A DNA stretch of 64,000 bases from Buddleja alternifolia. Its lineage: Eukaryota > Streptophyta > Magnoliopsida > Lamiales > Scrophulariaceae. The DNA lies in the NCBI GenBank assembly GCA_019426215.1, contig WHWC01000143.1, forward strand, positions 1 through 64,000, in the 5' to 3' direction. Position 1 is the first letter of the stretch; the number at the start of each line of letters is the position of its first letter. Made by a program: the position numbers and the translations under genes. The notes below the pieces were generated by a model. It had not been told where the DNA came from and ran no database searches. It saw only the letters and a list, made by a program, of their open reading frames with translations. Below are positions 20,887 to 30,854 of the stretch, piece by piece.

Positions 20887-22973
20887 CATATTTTCCTCAT
20901 CTTGGCCATCGAGCTACTCACAAGCTTGACCCTCGTTCTACCTCATGTATTTTCTTAGGATATGCCCCAGATTACAAGGCGTATCGATGCTATGATCCTA
21001 CCTCTCGTACAGTTCATATCAGTCATCATGTCATCTTCGATAAAGACACATTTTCCTATAGTTCTTCTCTTGTCTCACAAAACAATGATGATAGTTCTAC
21101 GTCTCTGATCCCTGTCTCTCTTCCCCATCCACCCTATTTAGGTTCCACGCCAGCTAGTTCTCCTCATCTACCACCGACTTTACCTTCTCTTCCTTCCTCA
21201 CCCATCTCGAGTCCATCTCTCTCGAGTCCTCCTTCCATCCCCTCTACAAATCCCTCCTCCATTGATGTCTCCTCTCACTCTCCGTCTATATCTTCTGCCC
21301 CATCTGACTCGTCCTCCGAAAATTCTCCTATATCCCCCTCTTCTACCGGCCCACTTGTCTCCCCCCTACTCGACATCCTATGGTCACTTGTCTTCGTGAC
21401 TGGACTCGTCGCCTTTGTGTCCTTCCCTCTCTTTCTGCCATCACACCTCCTGTTGAACCAACATGCTTTACACAGGCTGCCAAGGATCCCCTTTGGCAAT
21501 CTGCCATGGCTGAAGAATTCAATGATCTTCAAGCTAATCACACTTGGATTCTTGTGCCACCGTCCCCTTCACAGAATCTTGTTGGTTCCAAATGGGTTTA
21601 TCGGGTAAAGTTACGATCAGATGGGTCAGTTGAGCGTTATAAAGCCCGTTTAGTTGTGCAGGGGTTTAAGCAACAAGTTGGGATCGATTTCGGTGAGACC
21701 TTCAGTCCCGTGGTTAAACTAACTACTATACGCACTGTTCTTTCTATCTCCAGTCATTGGTGCATCCGACAGTAAGACGTGAATAATGATTTTCTTCACG
21801 GGGATCTTACAGAGACAGTGTTCATGACTCAGCCACGTGGTTTTGTAAACCCTTAGTATCCTACTCATGTCTGTCTATGGTCTGAAACAGGCACCTCGGG
21901 TTTGGTTTCAGAAATTTGGCTCCTACTTACTTAGTTTTGGGTTTTTCTCTAGCAAAGCAGTTATGTCTATGTTTGTTTATCGATCGGGCTCTACTACACT
22001 TGTTCTTCTTCTCTATGTGGATGATATCATTCTTACTGAAAATGATTCCACTGCCATATCTTCTCTTATCTCTCGTCTTTCTACAAAGTTTGCTATGAAG
22101 GTTTTAGGCGACCTTCACTACTTTCTTGGGATACATGCTGCCAGGGATTCCCAGGGTTTGTTTCTCTCTCAGAAGAAATATGCCACTGATTTATTACAGC
22201 ATTCTGATATGATGTCTCATAAACCTGTGTCTTCACCAGTATCTGCAAAGTCGGTTCCTTCTGCTCTTGAGGGTGTTCCCTACTCTGATCCGACTCTGTT
22301 TCGGAGTATAGTTGGTGGTCTATAGTATCTCATGTACACGAGACTGGATATTGCCTACTCTGTCACATTAGTCAGTCAGTTCATGCATTCACCGCGTACT
22401 CTTCAGTTTCAGATGGTCAAGAGAATTCTTCGTTATATACATGGTACTCTTGATTTTGGCTTAGTTATACGTCCTTCTTCTCTTGATACTCTCATGGTTT
22501 ATGCCGATTCTGATTGGGCAGGCTGTCCTGACAATCGTCGCTCCACCACAGGTTATGCAGTTTATTTTGGTAATAATCTCCTATCTTGGTCAGCCAAGAA
22601 ACAGGCTACCTTATCCCGTTCCAGCACAGAGTCTGAATATCGTTCGGTTGCCTATGCCGTTGCTGAGACATGCTGGCTTCGTTTTATTCTTCGTGATCCT
22701 GGCATTTTTCTCAAACATCATGTTCAAGTATACTGTGATAACATAAGTGCCATTTATCTCATCCTTGATCCAGTTTTCCATGCACGCACAAAACATATTG
22801 AGATAGACTATCACTTTGTACGGGAGAAAGTTGCTTCTGGAGATGTTCTCGTCAAGTATGTCCCCACCGCGGATCAAATAGCTAACATCTTTATGAAAGC
22901 CCTTCCTTCTCCTAAGTTCACTCAGTTTCGGACCAATCTTCGCGTTGGCCCCACTGCTCGGATTGCGGGGGGA
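20887..22973 (+). pseudogene. Element A integrase end, reverse transcriptase and RNase H, broken
   Basis: The reading resumes after element B with [20 protein letters not shown] sequence and the copia motif FLGYAPDYKAY. The reverse transcriptase follows (WVYRVKLRSDGSVERYK at about 21590, LLYVDDIIL at about 22006), then RNase H (YADSDWAGCPDNRRST at about 22500, SRSSTESEYRSVAYA at about 22615). Stops or frame breaks lie at 21772, 21854 and 22323; the last two replace CAG codons kept in element C. The catalytic YVDD is present, but the protein cannot be made whole. It ends next to a purine tract (GCGGGGGGA, 22965-22973). Confidence 0.87.
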
Positions 22974-23021
22974 TGTTAGTATATATGTGTGGCCCATAGT
23001 ATACGGCCCATTTATGTATAG
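22974..23021 (+). repeat. Truncated 3' LTR of element A
   Basis: The first 48 bp of the LTR (TGTTAGTATATATG to TTTATGTATAG) follow the purine tract. Identity with the 5' LTR stops abruptly and LINE-derived sequence follows, so about two thirds of the LTR and the right target duplication are missing. Confidence 0.8.
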
Positions 23022-23687
23022 TAAACTTATCAGATGGAGAGATGTCTTGACTTATTAAAAGTTGGGATTAAGCTAACTTTATTTGGGCCATTAAAAGTTA
23101 GGATAAAGTTAGGCTTGCAAGGTGAAAGCCCCCTTTCAGCCTAAGTGAACGGTGGACCAGTGAATTTCAGGTCAATAAAGTTGCAAGTATCAACACAGTA
23201 ATTGAATATGCGGCATCTAGTGTAGTCGACTGGGGAACCCCGTCTTCTCACTCGAATTAATTACCACATTCATATTCCCAATTAGAGCCTACGGTCCTGT
23301 AATATACGGCGCCATATGCATGATGTGATCCCATAGGTGGTCGCTGGTTTCCACGTGCGGGCTCGCATAAGTAGCAGTTAGAACCCAATCTGAAATCCCA
23401 GGTTGTTTAATTATTGAGGTAATGCTTTGATCGTCAACTTCCATGATCTCAATGTCGACTTCGAGAGCATTCCAGAAAAGCTAAATCCCCACTGCAAAAC
23501 CCCGAGTCTCAACAATTTCAACCATGTTGAAACAACTATTAGCACGGATCAAGTGCGCATGGTCTCCCTTGACCTTGGTTTCCATTAACACAAGAATCAT
23601 TGGTGGATATTTGCGAAGAATATCTCTGAGTGTAGACACGAACTCTTGCTTCCCGGCGCCCCTGCAATTTCAGAAAACGCAACTCAT
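23022..23687 (-). pseudogene. LINE (L1-type) ORF2 endonuclease fragment
   Basis: On the - strand an ATG at 23687 opens MSCVF-stop-NCRGAG, which matches the start of plant L1 ORF2 endonuclease (a WNCRGAG-type motif with TGG changed to TGA). It continues with KYPPMILVLMETKVKGDH, the conserved first helix/strand region with the catalytic-site ETK. Then come a broken ISDWVLTATYASP segment and further stops toward 23060. Only the N-terminal endonuclease is present; reverse transcriptase is absent. It abuts the truncated LTR of element A. Confidence 0.75.
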
Positions 23688-23788
23688 TATCCAGAATAAA
23701 GGAAACACGTTCATGATACATTATAACCTCGGGTTGAAGAGGTGGTGTATGCTATGGGGGTTTGGGGATATATGTGGGGATATGGAGT

Positions 23789-25006
23789 TAAGGGATAAAT
23801 GCAGACACCCCCCTCACCTATAGGGTGATGTGCACTTGGCCTCCTCACCTATTGAAAAGTGCACTCGACACCATCACCTATCATAAAATGTGCACTTAAC
23901 CCCCTCGATCAAATTCGGGTAGCACACAGGGGGCAAAGTGCTATAAACCGCATTGGTTAGGGGGTAGTCTGCTTGGTTCTTAAATTTCTTGCATTTTTTA
24001 TATTTTTTTTAAAATTCAAATATGCTTAATTTTCCAAAAATTAAAAAGACAAAATTTGGAAAATAAAAGACAAAATAAAAAGTTCGATACATCAAAACAA
24101 ATTTGAGAAAAAAAAACACAAAAAGAAAGAAAATTTTTTGAAATAATCTTTAAAATTTTGAAAATTTAAAAAGAAGTCAAACGAAAAACATAGAAAATTC
24201 AAATAATTTTTTGAAAAAATTCATAAAAAAAATAGAAAAGTAATAAGACAAAACTAAAAAATTTAAAAATCCAGAAAAAAATAAATTAGAACAATAAAAA
24301 AGAAAATATTTAGTTTTTTGCTAATTTTTTTATTTTTCAAATTTTTATTTTAAACTTTCTTTTTCATTTTTTTCTTATTTATTTTCATATTTCTGGATTT
24401 ACAAAATAAAAAGTTCGATACATCCAAACAAATTTGAGAAAAAAAACACAAAAAGAAAGGAAATTTTTTGAAATAATCTTTAAAATTTTGAAAATTTTAT
24501 AAAGAAGTCAAACGAAAAAAATAGAAAATTAGATAAAAAAATTCAAATAATTTTTTGAAAAAATTCATAAAAAAATAGAAAAGTAATAAGACAAAACTAA
24601 AAATTTAAAAAATCCAGAAAAAAATAAATTAGAACAATAAAAAAGAAAATATTTAGTTTTTTACTAATTTTTTTATTTTTCAAAATTTTATTTTATACTT
24701 TTTTTTCATTTTCTCTTATTTATTTTCATGTTTCCGGATTTTTGAATTGGCTTTTTTATTTTTGAAAAGTTAAGAATATTTGAATTTTAAAAAAAATAAA
24801 AATACAAGAAATTTAAGAACTAAGTGGACTACCCCCCTCACCTATGCGGTTTGTAGCATTCTGCCCCCTGTGTGCTGCTCGAATTGACCGAGGGGGTTAA
24901 GTCCACATTTTATGATAGGTGAGGGTGTCGAGTGCACTTTTAAATAGGTAAGAGGGCAAAGTGCACATCACCATATAGGTGAGGGGGTGTCTGCATTTAT
25001 CCCTTA
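23789..25006. mobile_element. Long-inverted-repeat non-autonomous element 1 (Mutator-like)
   Basis: The termini TAAGGGATAAATGCAGACAC at the left and their inverse at the right begin inverted repeats of roughly 170-200 bp (CTCACCTATA, GTGCACTT, CACACAGGGGGCAAAGTGCT). The middle is very AT-rich with an internal direct duplication. The subterminal text is related to elements 2 and 3 at 25910 and 26896. No matching target duplication was found here. No transposase is encoded. Confidence 0.7.
24071..24750. repeat. Tandem direct duplication inside element 1, period about 331 bp
   Basis: The string CAAAATAAAAAGTTCGATAC occurs at 24071 and again at 24402. The following sequences match nearly base for base, including AAACAAATTTGAGAAAAAAA and GAAGTCAAACG. 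Confidence 0.8.
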
Positions 25007-25073
25007 TTTTTTATGACATACGTAGTGCCCCTTGTGCAATAGGAGGGATTGCTTCTAGAATTAATGGATTTTT

Positions 25074-25287
25074 TTATTTTATTTTTTAAAATTCAAGACG
25101 AAGGGGGATTACTCTAAATATCTAGCCAGAGAACCGCGAGTTGATAGTCATAATTTTGAGCCATAAAGACTCTATCTAGCTCCATAAAGGAAGGGGAGAG
25201 CCCCAATTTGTGGCGGCCTGGATTCGAACCCAAGACTCTCACATAAAGTGGGAGGTGGATACCACTAGACCAATAGGTCTTGGGTAT
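25074..25287 (-). mobile_element. tRNA-derived SINE with 15-bp target duplication
   Basis: On the - strand there is an A-box TGGTCTAGTGG (25263-25273) and a B-box GGTTCGAATCC (25219-25229), the internal RNA polymerase III promoter of tRNA-like SINEs. The 3' end is A-rich (TTTTATTTTATTTTTT on the + strand). Perfect flanking repeats AATTAATGGATTTTT lie at 25059-25073 and 25288-25302. Confidence 0.85.
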
Positions 25288-25302
25288 AATTAATGGATTT
25301 TT

Positions 25303-25909
25303 AATCTGTATAGCTTTACCTTTCGTTTTTGTTATTGGATTTTTGTACCTGTTGGGCTTGGGAGTGCAAGCCCATCACTTCATGTAGGTCCATATGGGCT
25401 TCCTCTTCAAATAAAATATTATATCTGGATCTACAAGAATTAATATTTCCTAGCCCATTTAATTATTTTTTTTGGTCTGCTTCCTTTTCTTTAGCCCAAC
25501 ATACACCTCTTCCTCGGACCACAAATTTGGATCCAAATCCAGAATTCCCACCAACTTTGGCCATATTAGTTGTAGGCTATATGTCCAAACTAGCTATTAT
25601 GACACATTCAATATGTTTGTTTGACAAATTTATTTAATTTATATAAGAGTAAATATTATATATTTCTATTTATATTTATGCTATGAAAGTACATAATATC
25701 AAAAAAAAAAAACCTTGAGGGGTCTTGTTGTAATTTACCAGAAGTCAGTGGGGATTTGGTAATTAACACTAAAGTGAGGGGTTGTGCATGTAATTCATCC
25801 TATTAAAAAAATAATCAAATATTTAAGTGAGGGGTTATTTATACTTTTTATATAAAATATCAATTCTTAAAGTAGAATCATTAGGGTAATTAAATCCATA
25901 AAATGAAAA
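25303..25909. other. Intergenic DNA, nothing recognised
   Basis: No supported gene. The ORF at 25329-25637 has no recognisable domain. Confidence 0.45.
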
Positions 25910-26725
25910 GAGAAAATAGCATATCCCCCCCCCAAACTATGAGGTGATTTGCGCTTTGCCCCCAAACTATTAAAAGTTGCACTCAACACCCTAAACTATC
26001 ATATATATGCACTTTGCCCCCTCGGTCAGCTTCAGGCAGCACATAGGGGACAAAGTGCTACAAACTGCATAGGTGAGGGGCAAAGCGCACATCACCTCAT
26101 AAGTTTTTTTGGGGGGGGGGGGTATCTGCTATTTTCTTTTTTTAAAAAAAATTCAAATATTTTTAATATTAACTTAACCCCCCTCGGTCAGTTTTGGGAA
26201 AAATTTTACCCATTCATCGTTCAATTTAAATCATTCATATTGGGATTTATTTGGATTTTTCTTGAAATATTATTTCAAGGTTTGAAATAAATAATTTTCA
26301 AATATAAAAATAAGAAAAATAAAAATAAAACACGAAAATATATAAGAAAACAATGAAAAGAAGTATAAATTCAAATATTCATAATTTTTTAAAAACAAAA
26401 AGACAATTCAAAAATCTGGAAACATGAAAATAAAAAAAAATGAAAAAATAAAAAAATTTGTAAATTTCTTTTAAAATAAAAAAAATCTAGTGATGTGCGC
26501 TTTGCCCCCTCACCTATGAGGTGATGTGCGCTTTGCCCCCTCACCGATGAGGTTTGTAGCACTTTGCCCCCTGTGTGCTGCCCGAAACTGACCGAGGGGG
26601 CAAAGTGCACATATATGATAGTTTAGGGTGTTGACTGCAACTTTTAATAGTTTGGGGAGCAAAGTGCGTATTACCTAATAGTTTTTTTTTTTTGGGGGGG
26701 GGGGGTGGGTATCTGCTATTTTCTC
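25910..26725. mobile_element. Mutator-like non-autonomous element 2, 9-bp target duplication
   Basis: The termini GAGAAAATAGCATATCCCCC and, inverted, GAGAAAATAGCAGATACCC are flanked by a perfect 9-bp repeat AAATGAAAA (25901-25909, 26726-26734). The long inverted repeats include GTGCACTCAACACC-like and GGGGGCAAAGTGC text, and the centre is AT-rich. A 9-bp duplication plus long inverted repeats fits Mutator-like elements. There is no transposase ORF. Confidence 0.85.
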
Positions 26726-26895
26726 AAATGAAAAATCCTTGGAATGTGTCTTTCAATTGAAAAATATTATCATGAAATTTTCGGATATTAGAGTTTATTT
26801 TAAAGGATTTCTAGATAAAAAATTTCAAATCAAAATACCTAAACTAACCATAGGCCTATAAAATTTTTGGGAAAACTAAATTTAAGTAAAGCAGT

Positions 26896-27675
26896 GAGAA
26901 AATAGCAGATACCCCCCAAACTATGAGGTGATGTGCGCTTTGCCCCCCAAACTATTAAAAGTTGCACTCAACACCTTAAACTATCATATATGTGCACTTT
27001 GCCCCCTCGGTCAGCTTTGGGCAGCACACAGGGGGCAAAGTGCTACAAACCGCATAGGTGAGGGAGCAAAGCACACATCACCTCATAGGTTGGGGGGGGG
27101 GGTATCTGCTATTTTCTTTTTATTTTTTAAATTCAAATATTTTTAATATTAACTTAACCTCCCTCGGTCAGTTTCGGGGAAATTTTTACCCAGTCATTGT
27201 TCAATTTAAATCATGCATATTGGGATTTATTTGGATTTTTCTTGAAATATTATTTCTAGGTTTGAAATAAATAATTTTGAAATATGAAAATAAGAAAAAT
27301 AAAAATAAAACATGAAAATAAATAAGAAAACAATGAAAAGAAAGATAAATTCAAATATTCATAATTTTCTAAAAACAAAAAAGACAATTCAAAAATCCGA
27401 AAACATGAAAATAAATAAAAAAAATGAAAACAAGTATAAAAATAAAAAATTTAAAAAATAAAAAAATTAGTAAATATTTTAAAAAATAAAAAAATCTGCT
27501 GATGTGCGCTTTTCCCCCTCACCTATGCGATTTGTAGCACTTTGCCCCCCGTGTGCTGACCGAGGGGGCAAAGTGCACATATATGATAGTTTAGGGTGTT
27601 GAGTGCAACTTTTAATAGTTTGGGGGGCAAAGTGCACATCACCTAATAGTTTGGGGGGGTATCTGCTATTTTCTC
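26896..27675. mobile_element. Mutator-like non-autonomous element 3, 9-bp target duplication
   Basis: Same family as 25910-26725: termini GAGAAAATAGCAGATACCCC and inverse, with a perfect 9-bp repeat TAAAGCAGT at 26887-26895 and 27676-27684. Inner sequence blocks match element 2 closely (for example TTCAAATATTTTTAATATTAAC). Confidence 0.88.
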
Positions 27676-27684
27676 TAAAGCAGT

Positions 27685-28176
27685 GGGAAGTACTCTTTAG
27701 ATGTCAAGAACATATCACCTTTGAAACATTTAGAGGTATTCCTAAGTTTTTTTTATTGAAATGACAATACGGTTAATAATTTAAGAGATTAGTTTTGAGC
27801 TTGAAAAAAAGGATTACCTTAGAGAAAATGCTAATAGGAAATGAATTTTTGGCTTATTCAGAACTCCACATTTTGTATAATTTGTAAAACTTTGAAGTTT
27901 ACTAATAGAAATAGTATATGTTTTTGTTAGAACTCCTGCTTGGGATGAATTCCATTCAAGTTTAAGCTAGAATTTGGAAGAAACAGAATCTCAAAATACT
28001 TTCAAGGTCCACATTTTACAAAATAGGATTAGCCAAAGTGGAGCATATATATATACTCTTTCATAGTAAATCCACATTAAAGTTAGCTCTATCCTATTAA
28101 TTCTCTGCTCATTTGTTTATGCATTGATACTGTCCAATAACAATTTATAATAATATTCATCTTTTTTATGCTGCAG
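27685..28176. other. AT-rich DNA leading into an orphan exon
   Basis: No ORF or repeat recognised. The last bases (CTTTTTTATGCTGCAG) form a plausible branch/acceptor region for the exon that follows. Confidence 0.4.
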
Positions 28177-28650
28177 CAATCTGACCTTGTAAAGCTACAC
28201 GAGGAGATTACTCGTATAACTTCAAAAATAAAAACTACGAATATTATTAGTCTCGCTCATCTAATCCAGGTTATATGTTTGTGTGTTAACAGTTGATAAG
28301 GAAGAAGTACATACTAAGTAGCACTTGTGTTGCAGAAAGAGGAGGCTGGAAGAGAAAAAATTACAAAATTAAAGGATGGGAATGAGGTCCTTAGGCAACA
28401 AAATGCTGCTGATATTGAAGCCCCGAAAAATTTGGAAGAAAATGTTCAACAGTTGGAAAGATCGAGGTTGGGCCAAATGCGCACTGGTGCTCTTGCTAGT
28501 CAGTTGCTTGTAAAACGCTTCCATTTTCAATAATTTTACCAACTTGGAGATACATTTATTTCAAGCACAAAACTGATAATTTGAAGGCAAAAATTAGTGA
28601 TTTAGATAATCAACTACGGGAATTAAAGGCTGATAGACATGAAAAGTGAG
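28177..28650 (+). pseudogene. Orphan coiled-coil exons of an unidentified gene
   Basis: A 93-bp open segment (28177-28269; QSDLVKLHEEITRITSKIKT) lies between a GCAG acceptor and a GT donor. After a 66-bp intron-sized gap, a second segment (28336-28466; KEEAGREKITKLKDGNEVLR) again lies between TTGCAG and AG/GT. A third coiled-coil-like stretch (DNLKAKISDLDNQLRELK) lies near 28580-28640 and ends in a stop. The heptad-like, charged sequence indicates part of a coiled-coil protein such as a structural or kinetochore component, but I do not recognise it. No 5' or 3' portion is present in the window, so it is probably a gene fragment left by duplication or transposon capture. Confidence 0.5.
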
Positions 28651-29038
28651 AAAATATATATTTTATGTTGCATCTTATGTTGCATATTGTAACGATTGTC
28701 CCAATTCGAGATGGGTGGTCTCCGCGAAGAACTTAACAGAGAGAAAAAAGAAGAAGAAGAAAGAAGAAACTTGATTCAATTCATTCATGAAAAAACAAAA
28801 TTACAAACTAATTCTCCTAATATGCTATTCTGCTAACAACGTGAAAGCAAAAACAAACCAACTACTACTCCTAATTACATGGAATGTGGCTTAATGCCTA
28901 AACTACTTAGGATAATGGAATGAAACAAGGTGGACTAAGTCTCCTTTACATCACGTAATCTGCTAACTTGCCAGGAATATGTTTAACTCTTGTACCGTGA
29001 TGTGGCAATGCTTTAGCTGAGGTGGCAGTCGTGGTTAC
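28651..29038. other. Unassigned sequence before the palindrome LTR
   Basis: Contains a purine-rich GAGAAAAAAGAAGAAGAAGA stretch and no gene. It may be remnant transposon DNA, but no termini were found. Confidence 0.35.
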
Positions 29039-30188
29039 TGTTGGATCAAAACTTCACAAACGTATCAAAACAGCTAATAATGGAGAAAAGATTATATCGA
29101 GGTGAGAGAGAACTCTCTATCCTTAACGCTAAATTGCCCCGCCTAGGTGGTACGGGTATGTGCAATAAACGTCCCAAGATACAACGATATACGTTCTAAA
29201 AACGAGACCACTTCGAATTTAGAACCACCGAACTTTAGGCAACTTAGAACTCTTGAGAGAGAATATATGAGAATGAGAGAAATTGTAAGCAATGGAATGC
29301 TTGGTGTGTCTTTCCATTCAGCTGGAGGGGGCTTTATATAGCTTCCAAAATCAGAAAAAATTAAATAGGGGCATTGAATCACCTTCAATTCTGACTTGAA
29401 ACAGCAGGACAGTTTCTGCTGCCAACGTTCGAACGTTGCACCCTCAACGTTCGAACGTTGGCTTGTAACAGAAAAACCCAACGGTCAGGACCAACGTTCG
29501 AACGTTAGGGGTGCAACGTTCGAACGTTAGGGATGCAACGTTCGAACGTTGGATCTTCTAGAAGATCCATTCAGATTTGAGTAAAAAGTGGCCAACAATT
29601 TTATTCAGGCCCAATTTAATTAAAGCCCAATTTTGGTTGATGGATCAAGAGGTTTATTTTGTGGAATTAATTTTCTCCAAAAAATTAATATATTGCAAGC
29701 CCAAGCCTAATGCTCAAAGCCCAATACAATTCAAGCCCTATCCAAGTCCAAAGCCCATGGCCCATGACCCACGACCCGGACCCGAGCCCGGGCCCAGTCC
29801 GGTCCGGTCCGGCGGGCGGACGGATGGCGGCGGCGGGGCGCGCGCGCGCGTGGTGGACCGGACCATGGCTAGGTCCTTCCCCCTCACAAAGCCTACAAAA
29901 ATCTTATGACTCAAAAGGCCAACCCTTAGTTTCAAGTCAATGGTTTATAAACCATCCCAGATTTTGATCCATATTCCATGTGGGATAACCCACTTCAAAC
30001 ACCCCACTTTACCACTTAATTTCTCATTCGTTTTTAATCCGATTTGAGAAATTCGAAATGCTAAACCCATCTACTCGGAACGTAGATTTATATTATCCAA
30101 TAATATTTCATATCCCGGATACTTTCGGTGTTCGAATTTCATATGCAAAAGTCATGTCTAACACACTTTTCATAACTAATATCCAACA
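29039..30188 (-). repeat. 1150-bp LTR with five 16-bp palindromes
   Basis: It begins TGTTGGATCAAAAC and ends TATCCAACA, so its termini are perfect inverses (TGTTGGAT/ATCCAACA). Directly to the right is ATCCCCCACAC, which on the - strand reads GTGTGGGGGAT, a polypurine tract. That makes this the 3' LTR of a - strand element. Inside are five near-identical palindromes (29423-29551), a further 18-bp palindrome and a very GC-rich block (29770-29870) with CGCGCGCGCG. Confidence 0.7.
29423..29568. repeat. Palindrome cluster CAACGTTCGAACGTTG x5
   Basis: Copies lie at 29423-29438, 29445-29460, 29492-29507, 29514-29529 and 29536-29551. Three are perfect; the third and fourth end in A instead of G. 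The perfect palindrome GGATCTTCTAGAAGATCC follows at 29551-29568, sharing one base with copy 5. Confidence 0.95.
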
Positions 30189-30680
30189 ATCCCCCACACG
30201 AATGAAATTAATGCAATGCATGATCTCAAGAGTTCAGATGAAAATTTATCACATCAGAAGAGGTAGCTTTTGGCTTTGAACCTTTCTTAGTGAGATATCA
30301 TCGGATTTACTGGGCTCCCCAATGAACATGATATCTTGAATTGGTCAGCCGTTCGTGTAAAACCAGACAATGATATTCGCATGATAAATTCTCAGTTGCT
30401 TTAGTTCTCACTGTTGGGTCCATTTTGGCCGTGGCACCCCTTCTTGGATTCATAAGTGTTTACATTTTACTCAATGTTGAGGCGGCCTACACCTCACACT
30501 TACATAGGTGATCTCCTATCTAAGAGTATCCTACCATACTCCACTTCATTTTCATGACAGTATAGGAATCATTAAAAGTTCCAAACTTAGCCTTTGTTAC
30601 ATTTTTAGGATGCACTTCTTTATCCTAGGCAATGGGTTTGGAGTTAAAACTCCTAAGTGCTTTACTGAATTTTCACAACT
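30189..30680 (-). mobile_element. Non-coding internal region next to the palindrome LTR, truncated
   Basis: Begins with the polypurine tract and shows no gag or pol similarity. It is moderately base-balanced DNA unlike the AT-rich flanks. It looks like the 3' internal part of a large non-autonomous LTR element; the rest, including the other LTR, is absent. Around 30690-30850 short repeats of GAGGGACCAAAAT follow. Confidence 0.5.
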
Positions 30681-30854
30681 TAGTTGTCCCATTGAACCAT
30701 GATCTTGGGATCTCCTTGACCCCAAAAGTTGCCTGAGGGACCAAAATTGATTAAAAAGTGATAACTGAGGGACCAAATCTGATGAGAGATGTAACTGAGG
30801 GACCAAAATCGGATTTCTTGTAAAACTGGGGGACCAAAAATGAAATTTTCCCTA

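Larger units (their letters stand above)
4233..23021 (+). mobile_element. Degenerate Ty1/copia retrotransposon A, interrupted by element B
   Basis: The element runs from a 159-bp 5' LTR through a tRNA-Met-type primer binding site, gag, protease, integrase, reverse transcriptase and RNase H to a polypurine tract and a truncated 3' LTR. Positions 7148-20886 are a separate later insertion. Element C (40548-45733) is another copy of the same family in opposite orientation, and aligning the two exposes the damage in A. The order of domains (integrase before reverse transcriptase) defines copia. The short LTR and compact structure resemble the Ale/Retrofit group, but the lineage call is inference. 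Confidence 0.9.

Noticed and set aside
25200..25290. A functional tRNA gene
   Set aside because: A- and B-boxes are present, but the sequence does not fold into a full cloverleaf by eye, and the poly-A tail and target duplication mark it as a SINE.
29423..29551. Repeated palindromes could look like a CRISPR array
   Set aside because: Spacers are short and unequal, some repeats nearly touch, and the context is a plant LTR; no cas genes exist here.
29577..29967. Arginine- and proline-rich ORFs in the GC-rich block
   Set aside because: All frames on both strands are open there because of the CG-rich composition; it sits inside an LTR.
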